From: Desulfoscipio geothermicus
GTDB taxonomy: Bacteria > Bacillota > Desulfotomaculia > Desulfotomaculales > Desulfallaceae
Direction: 5' to 3'
DNA length: 64,000 nucleotides
NCBI GenBank assembly: GCA_016841205.1
Contig: JAENZP010000009.1
Span: 65,285-129,284 of the forward strand
This document shows, piece after piece, positions 9,524 to 18,944 of the stretch. The notes below the pieces were generated by a model. It was given only the letters and a program-made list of their open reading frames with translations, had not been told where the DNA came from and made no database searches. The position numbers and the translations under genes are program-made. Position 1 is the stretch's first letter. Each line of letters opens with the position of its first letter.

Positions 9524-11605
9524 TTGGCAACGTATTCCCCGGCAAACATAAGACAGCATGTTAAGAATAATACTGATTTAGTAGTTGCCGCTGCCATTTT
9601 AGGGATTGTGCTACTGATAATAATTCCCCTGCCACCGATGGCATTGGATATTTTTCTTACTATCAGCATTACACTGTCACTGGTAATAATTATGATTACC
9701 ATGTTTACAACCGAACCGCTGCAATTTTCAATTTTCCCGACTTTGCTGCTGGTAACAACTTTGTACCGTTTAGCCTTAAACATTTCTTCAACCCGGTTAA
9801 TTTTGGGTGAGGCTGAGGCCGGCAAAATTATAAATGGCTTCGGCCAGTTTGTAATTGGCGGCGATTACGTGGTGGGGACCGTTGTATTTATTATCATTAC
9901 TGTAATCCAGTTCGTAGTTATTACCAGTGGTGCCGGAAGAGTTTCCGAGGTGGGGGCCCGGTTTACTCTTGACGCTATGCCCGGCAAGCAGATGAGTATT
10001 GACGCTGATTTTAACAGCGGTCTGATCACTGAAGACGAGGCCCGTGAACGTCGCCGCAAATTGCAGCGGGAAGCCGATTTTTTCGGAGCTATGGACGGCG
10101 CCAGCAAATTTATTCGCGGTGACGCCATAGCCGGTATTGTGATAATTATTATTAATATTATTGGCGGTATTACCATCGGTGTACTGCAAAAAGGTATGGA
10201 TGTGATGACTTCCGTACAGACATATACTATTTTAACCATTGGTGATGGCCTGGTTTCTCAGATACCGGCTTTGTTAATTTCAACTTCTTCAGGTATACTT
10301 GTCACTCGGGCCACTTCAGACGCTAGTTTTGGTACGGACCTGGCCCAGCAGTTTTTAAACTTCCCCAAAATATTGTTTGTAGTAGCGGGGGTTTTATTTG
10401 TTATTGGACTTATACCGGCTATGCCTGGGTTGGTTTTCTTAACCCTGTCAGTTGCGTTGGGTTTCTTGGGCTATAGATTGTTGAACGGCAAGAAGAAGCA
10501 TGAGCTTTATATACAGCAGGAAGATGCCAAGAGACAGGTACAGGAACCTCGTGAGCCTGAAAACGTTTTACAATATGTAGAAACTGACCCGTTGCAGATT
10601 CAGATCGGCTATAATCTGATACCTTTGACGGATGAAAGATCCGGTGGCAATCTGCTGCAGCGCTTGGCTGCCGTGAGAAGGCAGTGTGCCGTAGAAATGG
10701 GTATTTATGTACGGCCCATTCGCATTAGGGACAACCTTCAGCAGCCTCCGAACCAGTATTCATTTATTGTCCGCGGCGAAGAAATTGAAAGCGGTGAGTT
10801 AATGCCTGACCACTTTTTAGTGCTGAACCCTACTGGACAGGAGATTAACATTCATGGCATACCTACCACTGAGCCTACATTTGGGCTGTCGGCCTGGTGG
10901 GTCACCCAGGATCAGCAAGACCAGGTGGAAATGGCCGGTTTGACAGTGGTTGATTGCCCTACTGTATTAGTTACACATTTGACAGAATTCATTAAAAAGC
11001 ATGCTCATGAATTACTTGGGCGCCAAGATGTAAAAGAACTGATTGATGTAGTTAAAGAAAAGAACCCGGCGGTAGTTGAAGAACTTTTTCCTGCCCTTAT
11101 GTCGATAGGTGAAATACAAAAAGTGCTGCAGAATTTGCTGCTGGAAAATGTACCGGTTAAAGATATCATTACCATCCTCGAGGCATTGGGTGATGGAGCC
11201 CGTGCCAATAAAGATTTGGACTTTTTAATAGAAAGAGTTCGCCAGTCACTATCGCGCAGTATATGTCGCAGTTTACTTAACCATGAAAATAAATTACAAG
11301 TAATAACATTGCACCCGAGTATGGAAAAAATGCTGTCGGATTCAATACAACCCACCCAGTTGGGATCTTATCCCGTACTGGAACCGGGATTGGCCAGACA
11401 AGTATTAGAAAGTATTTCAAGAACCGTGGAAAAGGCATTGGACCGGGGATATGCACCGGTATTGCTTTGCTCAGCGCGCTTACGCTTGCCGCTTAAGAGA
11501 CTTATAGCTAGGCAGATACCGGCTACAGCTGTAATATCAGTAAATGAAGTTATACCTGACATAGAAATTGAAGCTGTGGGGACGGTGGTTATTGATGAAA
11601 ATTAA
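9524..11605 (+). CDS. flhA: Flagellar export protein FlhA
   Basis: FlhA is the large ion-driven export component. About eight membrane helices occupy the first 320 residues and include the FHIPEP-type region (GARFTLDAMPGKQMSIDADF and the following GLITEDEARERRR). A C-terminal cytoplasmic domain docks chaperone-substrate complexes. The length, 693 aa, is typical. The TTG start at 9524 is preceded by AGGGGAGGGG. The last 11 bp overlap flhF. Confidence 0.97.
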   Translation: MATYSPANIRQHVKNNTDLVVAAAILGIVLLIIIPLPPMALDIFLTISITLSLVIIMITMFTTEPLQFSIFPTLLLVTTLYRLALNISSTRLILGEAEAGKIINGFGQFVIGGDYVVGTVVFIIITVIQFVVITSGAGRVSEVGARFTLDAMPGKQMSIDADFNSGLITEDEARERRRKLQREADFFGAMDGASKFIRGDAIAGIVIIIINIIGGITIGVLQKGMDVMTSVQTYTILTIGDGLVSQIPALLISTSSGILVTRATSDASFGTDLAQQFLNFPKILFVVAGVLFVIGLIPAMPGLVFLTLSVALGFLGYRLLNGKKKHELYIQQEDAKRQVQEPREPENVLQYVETDPLQIQIGYNLIPLTDERSGGNLLQRLAAVRRQCAVEMGIYVRPIRIRDNLQQPPNQYSFIVRGEEIESGELMPDHFLVLNPTGQEINIHGIPTTEPTFGLSAWWVTQDQQDQVEMAGLTVVDCPTVLVTHLTEFIKKHAHELLGRQDVKELIDVVKEKNPAVVEELFPALMSIGEIQKVLQNLLLENVPVKDIITILEALGDGARANKDLDFLIERVRQSLSRSICRSLLNHENKLQVITLHPSMEKMLSDSIQPTQLGSYPVLEPGLARQVLESISRTVEKALDRGYAPVLLCSARLRLPLKRLIARQIPATAVISVNEVIPDIEIEAVGTVVIDEN

Positions 11606-12797
11606 AAAATTTGTAGCTCCCGATATGCAGCTGGCATTGCAGCAAATCCGCCAGGAACTGGGAGAAGACGCGGTTATAGTGAGTACTATCAAAGAACCCA
11701 TCAGGAATATTAGAGATCTTTTAGGACACCGGAATATAGAGGTAACAGCCGCTGTGGACGATGTAATTCAGAAAGCTGCGCAGCCTTATTTAATTACAGA
11801 TGGTAACAATGATCATGTACAACAAGTAGTTAGCAATGAATTGCCTGCGCAAATAATACCGGGCAGGTTAATTCCTGCCAAGCTGCCTGAGCCGATTTTA
11901 CCAATTGCCGGCCAGGAAGATAACGGGTGGTTTAAAGTTATATTGCAGCAAGAAATAGACAAGGAGGGTAACGGTATGGAGAACAGTATGGAGAATAATA
12001 CGGACGGTATAGTTTTAAAATGGAAAAAAATATTTCGTCATATGGAAGTCGATGAAACAGTTATCAATAATATCTTTAAGGATTTTGCTGAAAACAATAT
12101 TAATAATATTTTAGATGAAGATATTTTTAAAATACATATTCGGAATAAAATAATTGATCTACTAAAACCCGCTTATGATAAAAGCAAGTCAGCCCGCATT
12201 TATACATTTATTGGACCTTCGGGAGTAGGGAAGACGATTACTTTGGCCAAACTGGCTACCAAGTTAAAAGTGATAGAGAAAAAAGAAATAGGTCTGATTA
12301 GCATCTTTAACCACCGTTTTGGCACTACAGATAAATTAAAATTTTTTGGTGAAATCATTGGTATTCCTGTTGATATAGTGACAAATCCCGCTGAACTAAT
12401 TAGGGCAGTTGAGACCCACCGCAACAAAGAAGCAGTTTTTATTGATACTGAGGGCAGGCCTTCCAAGAACCGCAGTCAGGTGTTGGAGTTACAGTCCTTT
12501 TTAGGGGCAGTGGGTGAACAGCAAAATATTTGTCTTGTTTTAAGCACCCCCACCAAAAACCGGGACTTGATAAGAATTGCCAACGATTTTATGCCCACCG
12601 GTTTCGATAAGATAATCATGACTAAAGTAGATGAAACGGATACATACGGTTCCATGCTGAATCTTATCAGTAATACCGGCGTACCTGTAGTTTATGTTGC
12701 CAACGGGTCAAATGTGCCGGATGATATTGAACGTATAACTCCCAAACGTTTGGCTGAAATATTACTTGGGGGCGCGGGAAGCGATGAGGATTATTAA
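11595..12797 (+). CDS. flhF: Flagellar SRP-like GTPase FlhF
   Basis: FlhF is the third SRP-type GTPase and helps place flagella. From ATG 11595 the protein has 400 aa: an N-terminal region (MKIKKFVAPDMQLALQQIR), a charged linker, and an NG domain with P-loop GPSGVGKT at 207-214, DTEGRP as the G3-like motif (usually DTAGR), and TKVDET as the TKxD motif. The DTEGRP variant is a small departure from the family consensus. flhG is encoded next to it, as usual; FlhG normally stimulates FlhF GTP hydrolysis. Confidence 0.92.
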   Translation: MKIKKFVAPDMQLALQQIRQELGEDAVIVSTIKEPIRNIRDLLGHRNIEVTAAVDDVIQKAAQPYLITDGNNDHVQQVVSNELPAQIIPGRLIPAKLPEPILPIAGQEDNGWFKVILQQEIDKEGNGMENSMENNTDGIVLKWKKIFRHMEVDETVINNIFKDFAENNINNILDEDIFKIHIRNKIIDLLKPAYDKSKSARIYTFIGPSGVGKTITLAKLATKLKVIEKKEIGLISIFNHRFGTTDKLKFFGEIIGIPVDIVTNPAELIRAVETHRNKEAVFIDTEGRPSKNRSQVLELQSFLGAVGEQQNICLVLSTPTKNRDLIRIANDFMPTGFDKIIMTKVDETDTYGSMLNLISNTGVPVVYVANGSNVPDDIERITPKRLAEILLGGAGSDEDY

Positions 12798-13641
12798 ACG
12801 TATCTTTGCTCCCCAAAGGGCAGTACCAGCCTGGGGTCCCAGGATTATTACCATTACCAGCGGTAAAGGTGGTGTGGGAAAAACCAACTTGGCGGTTAAT
12901 CTGGCTATTGCTTTGTCACAGCTCGAACAGCGGGTGATTATATTTGATGCCGACCTGGGAATGGCTAATGTGGATGTGCTGCTTGGAGTAGCTCCGCAGT
13001 TAACCCTATATGACCACTTGTACAGAAATGTACCAATAGAAGATATTTTATTACCGGGACCCGGTGGAATTAAAATTATTGCCGGCGGATCAGGGTTTAT
13101 GGAGTTGGCCAATCTTTCCAATACCCAACGTGCCTGGCTGCTGGAAAATATAGAAGAGCTTAACAAACTGGCAGACTTTATACTAATTGATACAGGTGCG
13201 GGTATTTCCAGAGATGTTTTAGCTTTTTGTGCTGCTGCAAACGAGGTGGTTATGGTTATTACTCCTGAACCTACGTCATTAACTGACGCTTACGGGCTAA
13301 TTAAAGTGTTGGATAAGTTTAAACTGCATCGTGAAATTTACCTTATCGTCAACCAAGTTCACAGTCATAATGAATCTACGGGAGCGGTCAACCGGTTAAA
13401 GGCTGTGGCGGATAAATATCTATTTATTAAAATCAATTTTTTGGGCGATATAGTATATGATCAGTCAGTTGGCAAGGCAGTCCAAAGTCTTCGACCATTT
13501 ATATTACATAACCCTAGTGCCAAGGCAAGTGCTGCTGTTAAAAAAATTGCCTATACCATACTCTATAAAAGAGAACCCGAAATAAACGAAAATAGAGGTA
13601 TTCCAGGTTTTATAAATAAACTGAGCAGGTTATTCAGGTAA
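12784..13641 (+). CDS. flhG: FlhG/YlxH MinD-type ATPase
   Basis: A ParA/MinD-family ATPase that sets flagellar number and position with FlhF. The deviant Walker A motif SGKGGVGKT is at residues 26-34, and FDADLGMANVDVLLG and LIDTGAGISRDVLAF follow as the switch regions. The usual N-terminal FlhF-activating segment is replaced by a short basic stretch (MRIIKRIFAPQRAVPAWG). I take ATG 12784, overlapping flhF by 14 bp; TTG 12766 would add six residues. The length of about 285 aa is normal. Confidence 0.92.
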   Translation: MRIIKRIFAPQRAVPAWGPRIITITSGKGGVGKTNLAVNLAIALSQLEQRVIIFDADLGMANVDVLLGVAPQLTLYDHLYRNVPIEDILLPGPGGIKIIAGGSGFMELANLSNTQRAWLLENIEELNKLADFILIDTGAGISRDVLAFCAAANEVVMVITPEPTSLTDAYGLIKVLDKFKLHREIYLIVNQVHSHNESTGAVNRLKAVADKYLFIKINFLGDIVYDQSVGKAVQSLRPFILHNPSAKASAAVKKIAYTILYKREPEINENRGIPGFINKLSRLFR

Positions 13642-13656
13642 TGAGGAGGATTTATT

Positions 13657-14301
13657 TTGCCTGAAGATTTTGAACTTCGCATTAACCAAAAAATACAGGC
13701 GGCAAAAATACATGATGATCTGTGGTTTAATTCCATAATTCTAGACACTGGCGCACAAACTATCAGTATAGCCATACCCTTTAATAAAAAAAGGCCTTTG
13801 GTATTGCATCGAAATGAAATTGTACGAATTAGGTTTACTGCAAAAAATGCCAGTTATATGTTTAGCACTAAAGTAACCGGAATAGTGTTGGATAAAATTA
13901 ATTTGTATCAATTAGCTTATCCTAAAAAAATAGCAAGGATTCAGCAGCGGAAACACGTTCGTTTTCAAGTAATTAGTATGGATGTGGAATACGCTCATCA
14001 AGAAGATATAAATAATTATGTCAAAGGGACAGTTATCGACGTCAGTGGCGGTGGCATGAAAATGGCGGTCCGAAAAAACATTCCCAAGCATGAACGCTTA
14101 TTTTTGAAGTTAGTTTTACATTTGCAAAACAGAACAGAATTAATACAGGTAAAAGCCATTGTTGTTCGCAGTGAAAAAGCTGAACCTGACAGGGAGATAT
14201 ATCATTTGGGATTAAGATATGAGGATATAACAAATAAGCAGCAAGATTTAATTGTACGCTATGTCTTTGAAAGAATGGCTCAGCAAAGGCGCCTATATTA
14301 A
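13657..14301 (+). CDS. PilZ-domain c-di-GMP-binding protein (YcgR-like flagellar brake)
   Basis: A 214-aa protein with an N-terminal YcgR-type beta domain (about 1-95) and a C-terminal PilZ domain. Both c-di-GMP contact motifs are visible: RxxxR as RKHVR at 98-102 and DxSxxG as DVSGGG starting at 128. In other bacteria such proteins slow or bias the motor when c-di-GMP is high. Its place between flhG and fliA matches ylxH-adjacent PilZ genes in other clostridia. TTG 13657 follows a perfect GAGGAGG. Confidence 0.9.
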   Translation: MPEDFELRINQKIQAAKIHDDLWFNSIILDTGAQTISIAIPFNKKRPLVLHRNEIVRIRFTAKNASYMFSTKVTGIVLDKINLYQLAYPKKIARIQQRKHVRFQVISMDVEYAHQEDINNYVKGTVIDVSGGGMKMAVRKNIPKHERLFLKLVLHLQNRTELIQVKAIVVRSEKAEPDREIYHLGLRYEDITNKQQDLIVRYVFERMAQQRRLY

Positions 14302-14314
14302 ACGGGGTGAAAAA

Positions 14315-15037
14315 ATGGGCGACTTAACAAAATCCTCCTTATTTAAAGAACAATTAGTTTTGGAACATCTTAGTCTGGTAAAGTATCTAGCCGGTCGTTT
14401 GGCGGTTTATGCGCCGCCGGGTATGACTGGAGAAGATCTGGAGGGATATGGTGTTATAGGGCTGCTGGATGCCATTGAAAAGTATAACAGTAAGCTGGGT
14501 ACAAAATTTGCAAATTATGCTTATACCAGAATACGGGGATCAATGCTGGATGAGATTCGCAAGCAAAACTGGGTACCTCGGAGCAAATGGCAAAAATTCA
14601 ATGAGCTAAACAAGGCTAAAGATAGGTTATTGCAAAAGGGAAAATCCGCAAATGAAAAGGAGTTAGCTAATGAAATGGGCGTGGAAAGTACTCAATTAAG
14701 GCAGTTGGCAGCTGAATACAGCTATGCTTTCCCTTTATCTTTAGACTACAATGGGGGACAAGACAGTGAGGTTGCACTGGTGGAATCCATTTGTAATAAT
14801 CAGAGTCCAGATCCACTGGAACTTATCACTGAGCAGACTGAGAAAAAGATGCTGGTTGCCGCTATTAACGACTTGCCGGAAAGAGATAGGCTTATCTTGG
14901 CTCTTTACTATCAGGAAGAACTTACTTTAAAGGAAATTGGCAATATCCTTGAAGTTACGGAATCCAGGGTTAGCCAATTGCATACCAAGGCGATTCAAAG
15001 GTTAAGAGAATGTCTCACAGAAAGGAGCCTTCCATGA
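14315..15037 (+). CDS. fliA: Flagellar sigma factor FliA / SigD (sigma-28)
   Basis: The RNA polymerase sigma factor for late flagellar and chemotaxis promoters. Region 2 shows GYGVIGLLDAIEKYNSKLG and FANYAYTRIRGSMLDEIRK; region 4 shows LTLKEIGNILEVTESRVSQLHTKA (in parts). From ATG 14315, with GGGGTGA upstream, it has 240 aa. It ends in an ATGA overlap with flgF. No anti-sigma factor flgM gene is seen in this window. Confidence 0.95.
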   Translation: MGDLTKSSLFKEQLVLEHLSLVKYLAGRLAVYAPPGMTGEDLEGYGVIGLLDAIEKYNSKLGTKFANYAYTRIRGSMLDEIRKQNWVPRSKWQKFNELNKAKDRLLQKGKSANEKELANEMGVESTQLRQLAAEYSYAFPLSLDYNGGQDSEVALVESICNNQSPDPLELITEQTEKKMLVAAINDLPERDRLILALYYQEELTLKEIGNILEVTESRVSQLHTKAIQRLRECLTERSLP

Positions 15038-15810
15038 TTAGGGGAATATATTCCACAGTAGCAGGTATGAATGTGCAAATATCTAAAACTAATAATGCCT
15101 CTTACAATTTAAACAATGCTGGTTTACCTGGTTTTAAAAAAGATCGTGTAATTGTCAAACCATTTCAAGACCTTGTACAGTTAAGTACCAAGCAGTTAAA
15201 CAGCACAACCTTATTTTCAAACAGGAGTGTTTTGGGAGAAACCAATAACGGGGCTACAGTTGAACAAGTATATACGGACCTAACTATTGGACAATCAAAC
15301 ACAACAGGCAATAATACTGATTTCGCTTTACAAGGGCCTGGTTTTTTTACCTTAACGGATCCTGATAATGAAGAAAATATTTACTACACACGCAACGGAA
15401 ATTTTAGTGTCGACCCTGATGGGTATTTGGTAAATTATATGGGTTTTCGGGTCATGGGTACTGATGGCCCTATCACAGTTAATGATAAAAATAGCTTTTT
15501 AGTCGATAATAATGGAAACATAATGGAAGAAGATAATGTAATAAATACATTTGAAATTGTAACATTTGAAAATACAGATGATTTAGAGAGAGTTGGAAAT
15601 ACTTTATTTAAAGCTCAAAATAAGCAACCTATATCGCTGGAAGAACCGCTTGTAGCTCAAAATTATTTAGAAAATGCAAATGTTAATCTCGTTAATGAAG
15701 TTGTAGAATTGATCAGTGCTGCCCGGGCTTATGAATCCGGACAAAAGGTTATACAATCTCAGGATAGTATGTTGGATATGGCAATAAATAAAATTGGCTT
15801 ATTAAGGTAG
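15034..15810 (+). CDS. flgF: Distal/proximal rod protein FlgF-type (FlhO-like)
   Basis: An axial-family protein of 258 aa encoded directly after sigD, the position of flhO in Bacillus. The N-terminal rod segment is a looser version of the motif (IYSTVAGMNVQISKTNNASYN), while the core GNNTDFALQGPGFFTL and the C-terminal ANVNLVNEVVELISAARAYE are typical. ATG 15034 overlaps the fliA stop (ATGA) and lies behind GAAAGGAG. It is assigned to FlgF rather than FlgG by order and by the degenerate N-terminus. Confidence 0.82.
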   Translation: MIRGIYSTVAGMNVQISKTNNASYNLNNAGLPGFKKDRVIVKPFQDLVQLSTKQLNSTTLFSNRSVLGETNNGATVEQVYTDLTIGQSNTTGNNTDFALQGPGFFTLTDPDNEENIYYTRNGNFSVDPDGYLVNYMGFRVMGTDGPITVNDKNSFLVDNNGNIMEEDNVINTFEIVTFENTDDLERVGNTLFKAQNKQPISLEEPLVAQNYLENANVNLVNEVVELISAARAYESGQKVIQSQDSMLDMAINKIGLLR

Positions 15811-15826
15811 AGATGGGGCGGGTAAT

Positions 15827-16606
15827 ATGCTTAATTTACTTAATATTGAAGCATCTAATTTATCAGCTAAAGTACAAAAACTTGAAGTTATTGCTAATAA
15901 TATTACCAATCTTAACACTACTGGGTTTAAAAGGCAGTCTGTCTACTTTGTTGACCTATTGGAAAAAAGTCTGTTGCAAACAGACCAACAGGATGATAAT
16001 GAAAATAAGACTATCGGCGCACATGAGGGCGGTGGGCAAATGGTAGCTGATACCAAGCGCCACTTTGATCAAGGATTACTGAACTATACCGGAAGGCCAC
16101 TTGATCTGGCTATTGAAGGAAAGGGATTTTTTCAGTTAACCGGTGATGATGGTAAAGTTTATTATAGTAGGGATGGTAGTTTTCATGTAGATGCTGATGG
16201 TAGGATAGCAAATAGTCAGGGATATAAGTTCATAGACGAAGAATTGCCCGATAATTATACTAATCTGGTTTTTGATGATACCGGTAAAATCTCTTGTAAA
16301 GATGCAAACGGAGATTTACAGGATGTAGGGCAAATAGAACTTGCGGTTTTTAAGAGCCCGTCCCAGGAGCTCACTGCATTGGGTGATAATTTATATGTAC
16401 CTAATAATGAAGACGTAGAATTTGATAATGTAATTCCTGGAGAAGAATCGGGTTTTATTAGACAGAGTAATCTTGAATCGTCGAATGTGGATTTGGTTAC
16501 GGAAATGGCTTATTTAATTGAAACACAGCGATCTATTCAATTTAATGAAAAGACAATAACAACTGTTGATCAAATGTGGAATATCACAAACAACCTACAA
16601 AAGTAA
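15827..16606 (+). CDS. flgG: Rod protein FlgG-type (FlhP-like)
   Basis: The partner rod protein, 259 aa, with the D0 motif LEVIANNITNLNTTGFKRQ, the D1 signature GRPLDLAIEGKGFFQL and the C-terminal QSNLESSNVDLVTEMAYLIE (all FlgE/F/G family hallmarks). It would form the distal rod, exported through the type III gate. It lies 16 bp behind flgF with a GGGCGGG ribosome binding site. It is the fourth FlgE/F/G paralogue in this operon. Confidence 0.86.
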   Translation: MLNLLNIEASNLSAKVQKLEVIANNITNLNTTGFKRQSVYFVDLLEKSLLQTDQQDDNENKTIGAHEGGGQMVADTKRHFDQGLLNYTGRPLDLAIEGKGFFQLTGDDGKVYYSRDGSFHVDADGRIANSQGYKFIDEELPDNYTNLVFDDTGKISCKDANGDLQDVGQIELAVFKSPSQELTALGDNLYVPNNEDVEFDNVIPGEESGFIRQSNLESSNVDLVTEMAYLIETQRSIQFNEKTITTVDQMWNITNNLQK

Positions 16607-16624
16607 ATAGATACAGGTGATGCA

Positions 16625-17125
16625 ATGCAATTGGCAAAAAATATTATTGATCTTCATGTTGGCATTGGCGAATATAAGATTTCCAGGAGCCCAGGGCGTC
16701 TTGTGACTCTGGGGTTAGGGTCTTGCGTGGGAGTTAGTTTGTGGGATCCGAGAAATAGAGTAGGTGGCCTGCTGCACGTAATGCTGCCAAATAGTAAAGA
16801 TTTTATCAAAATAAATAAGCAAGAGAAATATGCTGATTTGGGCATACCACTTTTGATTCAAGAAATGATTAAGCAAGGTACCAGTAAGAATATGCTGCAA
16901 GCCAAGCTTATAGGGGGTGCCCAGATGTTTACCGGTGTTAATCAAAAAAAAATATTTAACATTGGTGAGAGAAATGTTGAAATGTCACGCAAAATATTAA
17001 AAGAAATGTCTATACGGATTATTGCTGAAGATGTAGGGGGAAATAAAGGTCGGACCATGTACCTGGATCTCGTAACAGGAGAAGTACTCGTAAAAACGTT
17101 GGGAAAAAATATAAAGGTGATTTAA
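16625..17125 (+). CDS. cheD: Chemoreceptor glutamine deamidase CheD
   Basis: CheD deamidates receptor glutamines and, in Bacillus, also binds and stimulates CheC. The catalytic pair is visible as Cys34 in LGLGSCVGVSLWD and His51 in GGLLHVMLP, with the downstream AKLIGGAQMF. The length, 166 aa, is normal. cheR begins on the next base after the stop, so the two are translationally linked. Confidence 0.96.
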   Translation: MQLAKNIIDLHVGIGEYKISRSPGRLVTLGLGSCVGVSLWDPRNRVGGLLHVMLPNSKDFIKINKQEKYADLGIPLLIQEMIKQGTSKNMLQAKLIGGAQMFTGVNQKKIFNIGERNVEMSRKILKEMSIRIIAEDVGGNKGRTMYLDLVTGEVLVKTLGKNIKVI

Positions 17126-17905
17126 ATGAATTTTAATGAGTTTAAAACCAAAATAATGGCCACTTTTCGTTTGGATTTACATAGTTACAAGGAAGGACAG
17201 TTAAAGCGTCGCCTTGATGCTTATATTATTAAATTAAAGTTACAAAGTTATGAAGAACTATATAATCAAATAGCCAAAGAAAAAGATTGTTATGAAAACT
17301 TTTTAGATTACTTAACTATTAATGTTTCAGAGTTTTTTAGGGATCCGCAGAGGTTTGCCTATTTAAAAGAAAAATACTTTCCGGAATTGTTCAAAGGCCG
17401 TCATCAAGTAAAGATATGGAGTGCCGCCTGCTCAAATGGATCGGAACCATATTCGATGGCTATTATTCTAGAGGAGTTGGGTCTGTCTTCAAGAACTAGC
17501 ATTCATGCAACTGATATAGATAAAACAATATTAAATAAAGCAATAGAAGCCAGGTATGGACGTGACAGCCTTAAAAATGTCAGTGAGGAAAGAATCAAAC
17601 GTTTTTTTAACAATCAAGGTAATTTATATTTATTAAATAAATCTATTAAAAAAAAGGTCTTATTCCGTTATCATAACCTACTAAATAATGATTATCAAAA
17701 AGGTTATGATCTCATATCCTGCCGTAATGTAACCATATATTTTACCAGGGAAGCACAAGATGAAATATACAAAAAGTTTAATCTTTCTTTAAATCCCGGG
17801 GGGGTGCTGTTTATTGGCGGAAGTGAAGTGTTATTTAATTGCCGGGAATTGGGTTTTGAAAGACTATCGCCTTGTTTCTATAGAAAACTGAACCGCTTGG
17901 GATGA
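17126..17905 (+). CDS. cheR: Chemotaxis methyltransferase CheR
   Basis: CheR methylates receptor glutamates with S-adenosylmethionine. It has the N-terminal alpha domain with NVSEFFRDPQRF and the Rossmann methyltransferase domain with IWSAACSNGSEPYSMAIIL and DLISCRNVTIYF. The length, 259 aa, is standard. No cheB methylesterase is in the window. Confidence 0.97.
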   Translation: MNFNEFKTKIMATFRLDLHSYKEGQLKRRLDAYIIKLKLQSYEELYNQIAKEKDCYENFLDYLTINVSEFFRDPQRFAYLKEKYFPELFKGRHQVKIWSAACSNGSEPYSMAIILEELGLSSRTSIHATDIDKTILNKAIEARYGRDSLKNVSEERIKRFFNNQGNLYLLNKSIKKKVLFRYHNLLNNDYQKGYDLISCRNVTIYFTREAQDEIYKKFNLSLNPGGVLFIGGSEVLFNCRELGFERLSPCFYRKLNRLG

Positions 17906-17918
17906 AAGGGTTGATAGC

Positions 17919-18539
17919 ATGTTTGTATCCAACAAATTAACAGAACTGCAAATTGATGCGCTGCGGGAAATAAGCAACATAGGGCTGGGGCATGCCGTAA
18001 CTTCACTGGCAGAGATGTTGGAAGGGAAAATTGGCATGGATGTTCCACATGCAAATTTTATTAGCATGGAAGAAGTAATAGAAATTCTCGGGGGATATGA
18101 GGAACTGGTCTCCTGTGTCAGCTTGGAGTTGGATGGTGATATTCAGGGCAGTGTATTTTATATTTTTAATAAATCCAGTACATACAAATTGGTGGACACG
18201 CTGATGGGGTTTGAAAGTGAGATAACAAACGGACTGGATGATATGGCCATATCTACTATTAATGAAATAGGTAATATCTTAACCGGATCATTTATATCAG
18301 CAATTAGCGATTTTACTAATTTAAAGATCATACCCTCACCGCCTATTTTCGCCTTTGATATGCTGGCAGCCATATTTACATCATTAATAATCGTCAGCGG
18401 TCAACCGGAGGGAGAGAATATTTTAACCATTAAAACCGAGATGTATAGAGATGACCGTATAATAAAAGGCTTTTTTTTCTTAATGCCGGATCCGGAGTCA
18501 TATGAAAAACTATTTTTTGCTTTAGGTGTTGGAGATTAA
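17919..18539 (+). CDS. cheC: CheY-P phosphatase CheC
   Basis: CheC removes the phosphate from CheY-P. Both active-site helices of the CheC family are present: EISNIGLGHAVTSLAEML at about residues 12-29 and INEIGNILTGSFISAIS at about 110-126, each with the key Glu and Asn. The length, 206 aa, is normal. It lies between cheR and cheY; FliY at the end of the operon is a second CheC-type phosphatase. Confidence 0.95.
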   Translation: MFVSNKLTELQIDALREISNIGLGHAVTSLAEMLEGKIGMDVPHANFISMEEVIEILGGYEELVSCVSLELDGDIQGSVFYIFNKSSTYKLVDTLMGFESEITNGLDDMAISTINEIGNILTGSFISAISDFTNLKIIPSPPIFAFDMLAAIFTSLIIVSGQPEGENILTIKTEMYRDDRIIKGFFFLMPDPESYEKLFFALGVGD

Positions 18540-18561
18540 TTTAGAGTGGAGGGATTATAAA

Positions 18562-18927
18562 ATGTCAATAAGAATTCTTGTAGTTGACGATGCAACTTTT
18601 ATGCGTATGATGATCAAAAATATTGTTACCAAACTTGGTTACGAAGTAGTGGGTGAGGCGGAAAATGGTAAAAAGGCTGTAGAAATGTATTCTGAGCTTA
18701 AACCGGATTTGGTAACTATGGATATAACAATGCCGGAAATGGACGGCATTGAAGGAGTCAAAGAAATTAAAAAATTAGACCCCGATGCTAGAGTTATTAT
18801 GTGCAGTGCCATGGGGCAGCAATCTATGGTAATGGAGGCTATTCAATCCGGGGCCAAGGACTTTATTGTCAAACCATTTAAGCAGGATAGGATTGCTCAA
18901 GCTATTGAAAGAGTAATGAATAGATAA
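18562..18927 (+). CDS. cheY: Chemotaxis response regulator CheY
   Basis: A single receiver domain of 121 aa. The acidic pocket is in VVDDATFMR, the phosphoacceptor is Asp54 in TMDITMPEMDG, and the conserved Lys104 is in IVKPF. ATG 18562 is chosen because it follows GTGGAGGG and gives the normal CheY N-terminus MSIRILVVDD. CheY-P binds the FliM/FliY N-terminal peptides encoded just downstream. Confidence 0.97.
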   Translation: MSIRILVVDDATFMRMMIKNIVTKLGYEVVGEAENGKKAVEMYSELKPDLVTMDITMPEMDGIEGVKEIKKLDPDARVIMCSAMGQQSMVMEAIQSGAKDFIVKPFKQDRIAQAIERVMNR

Positions 18928-18944
18928 ATAATTGGGGGATAAAA

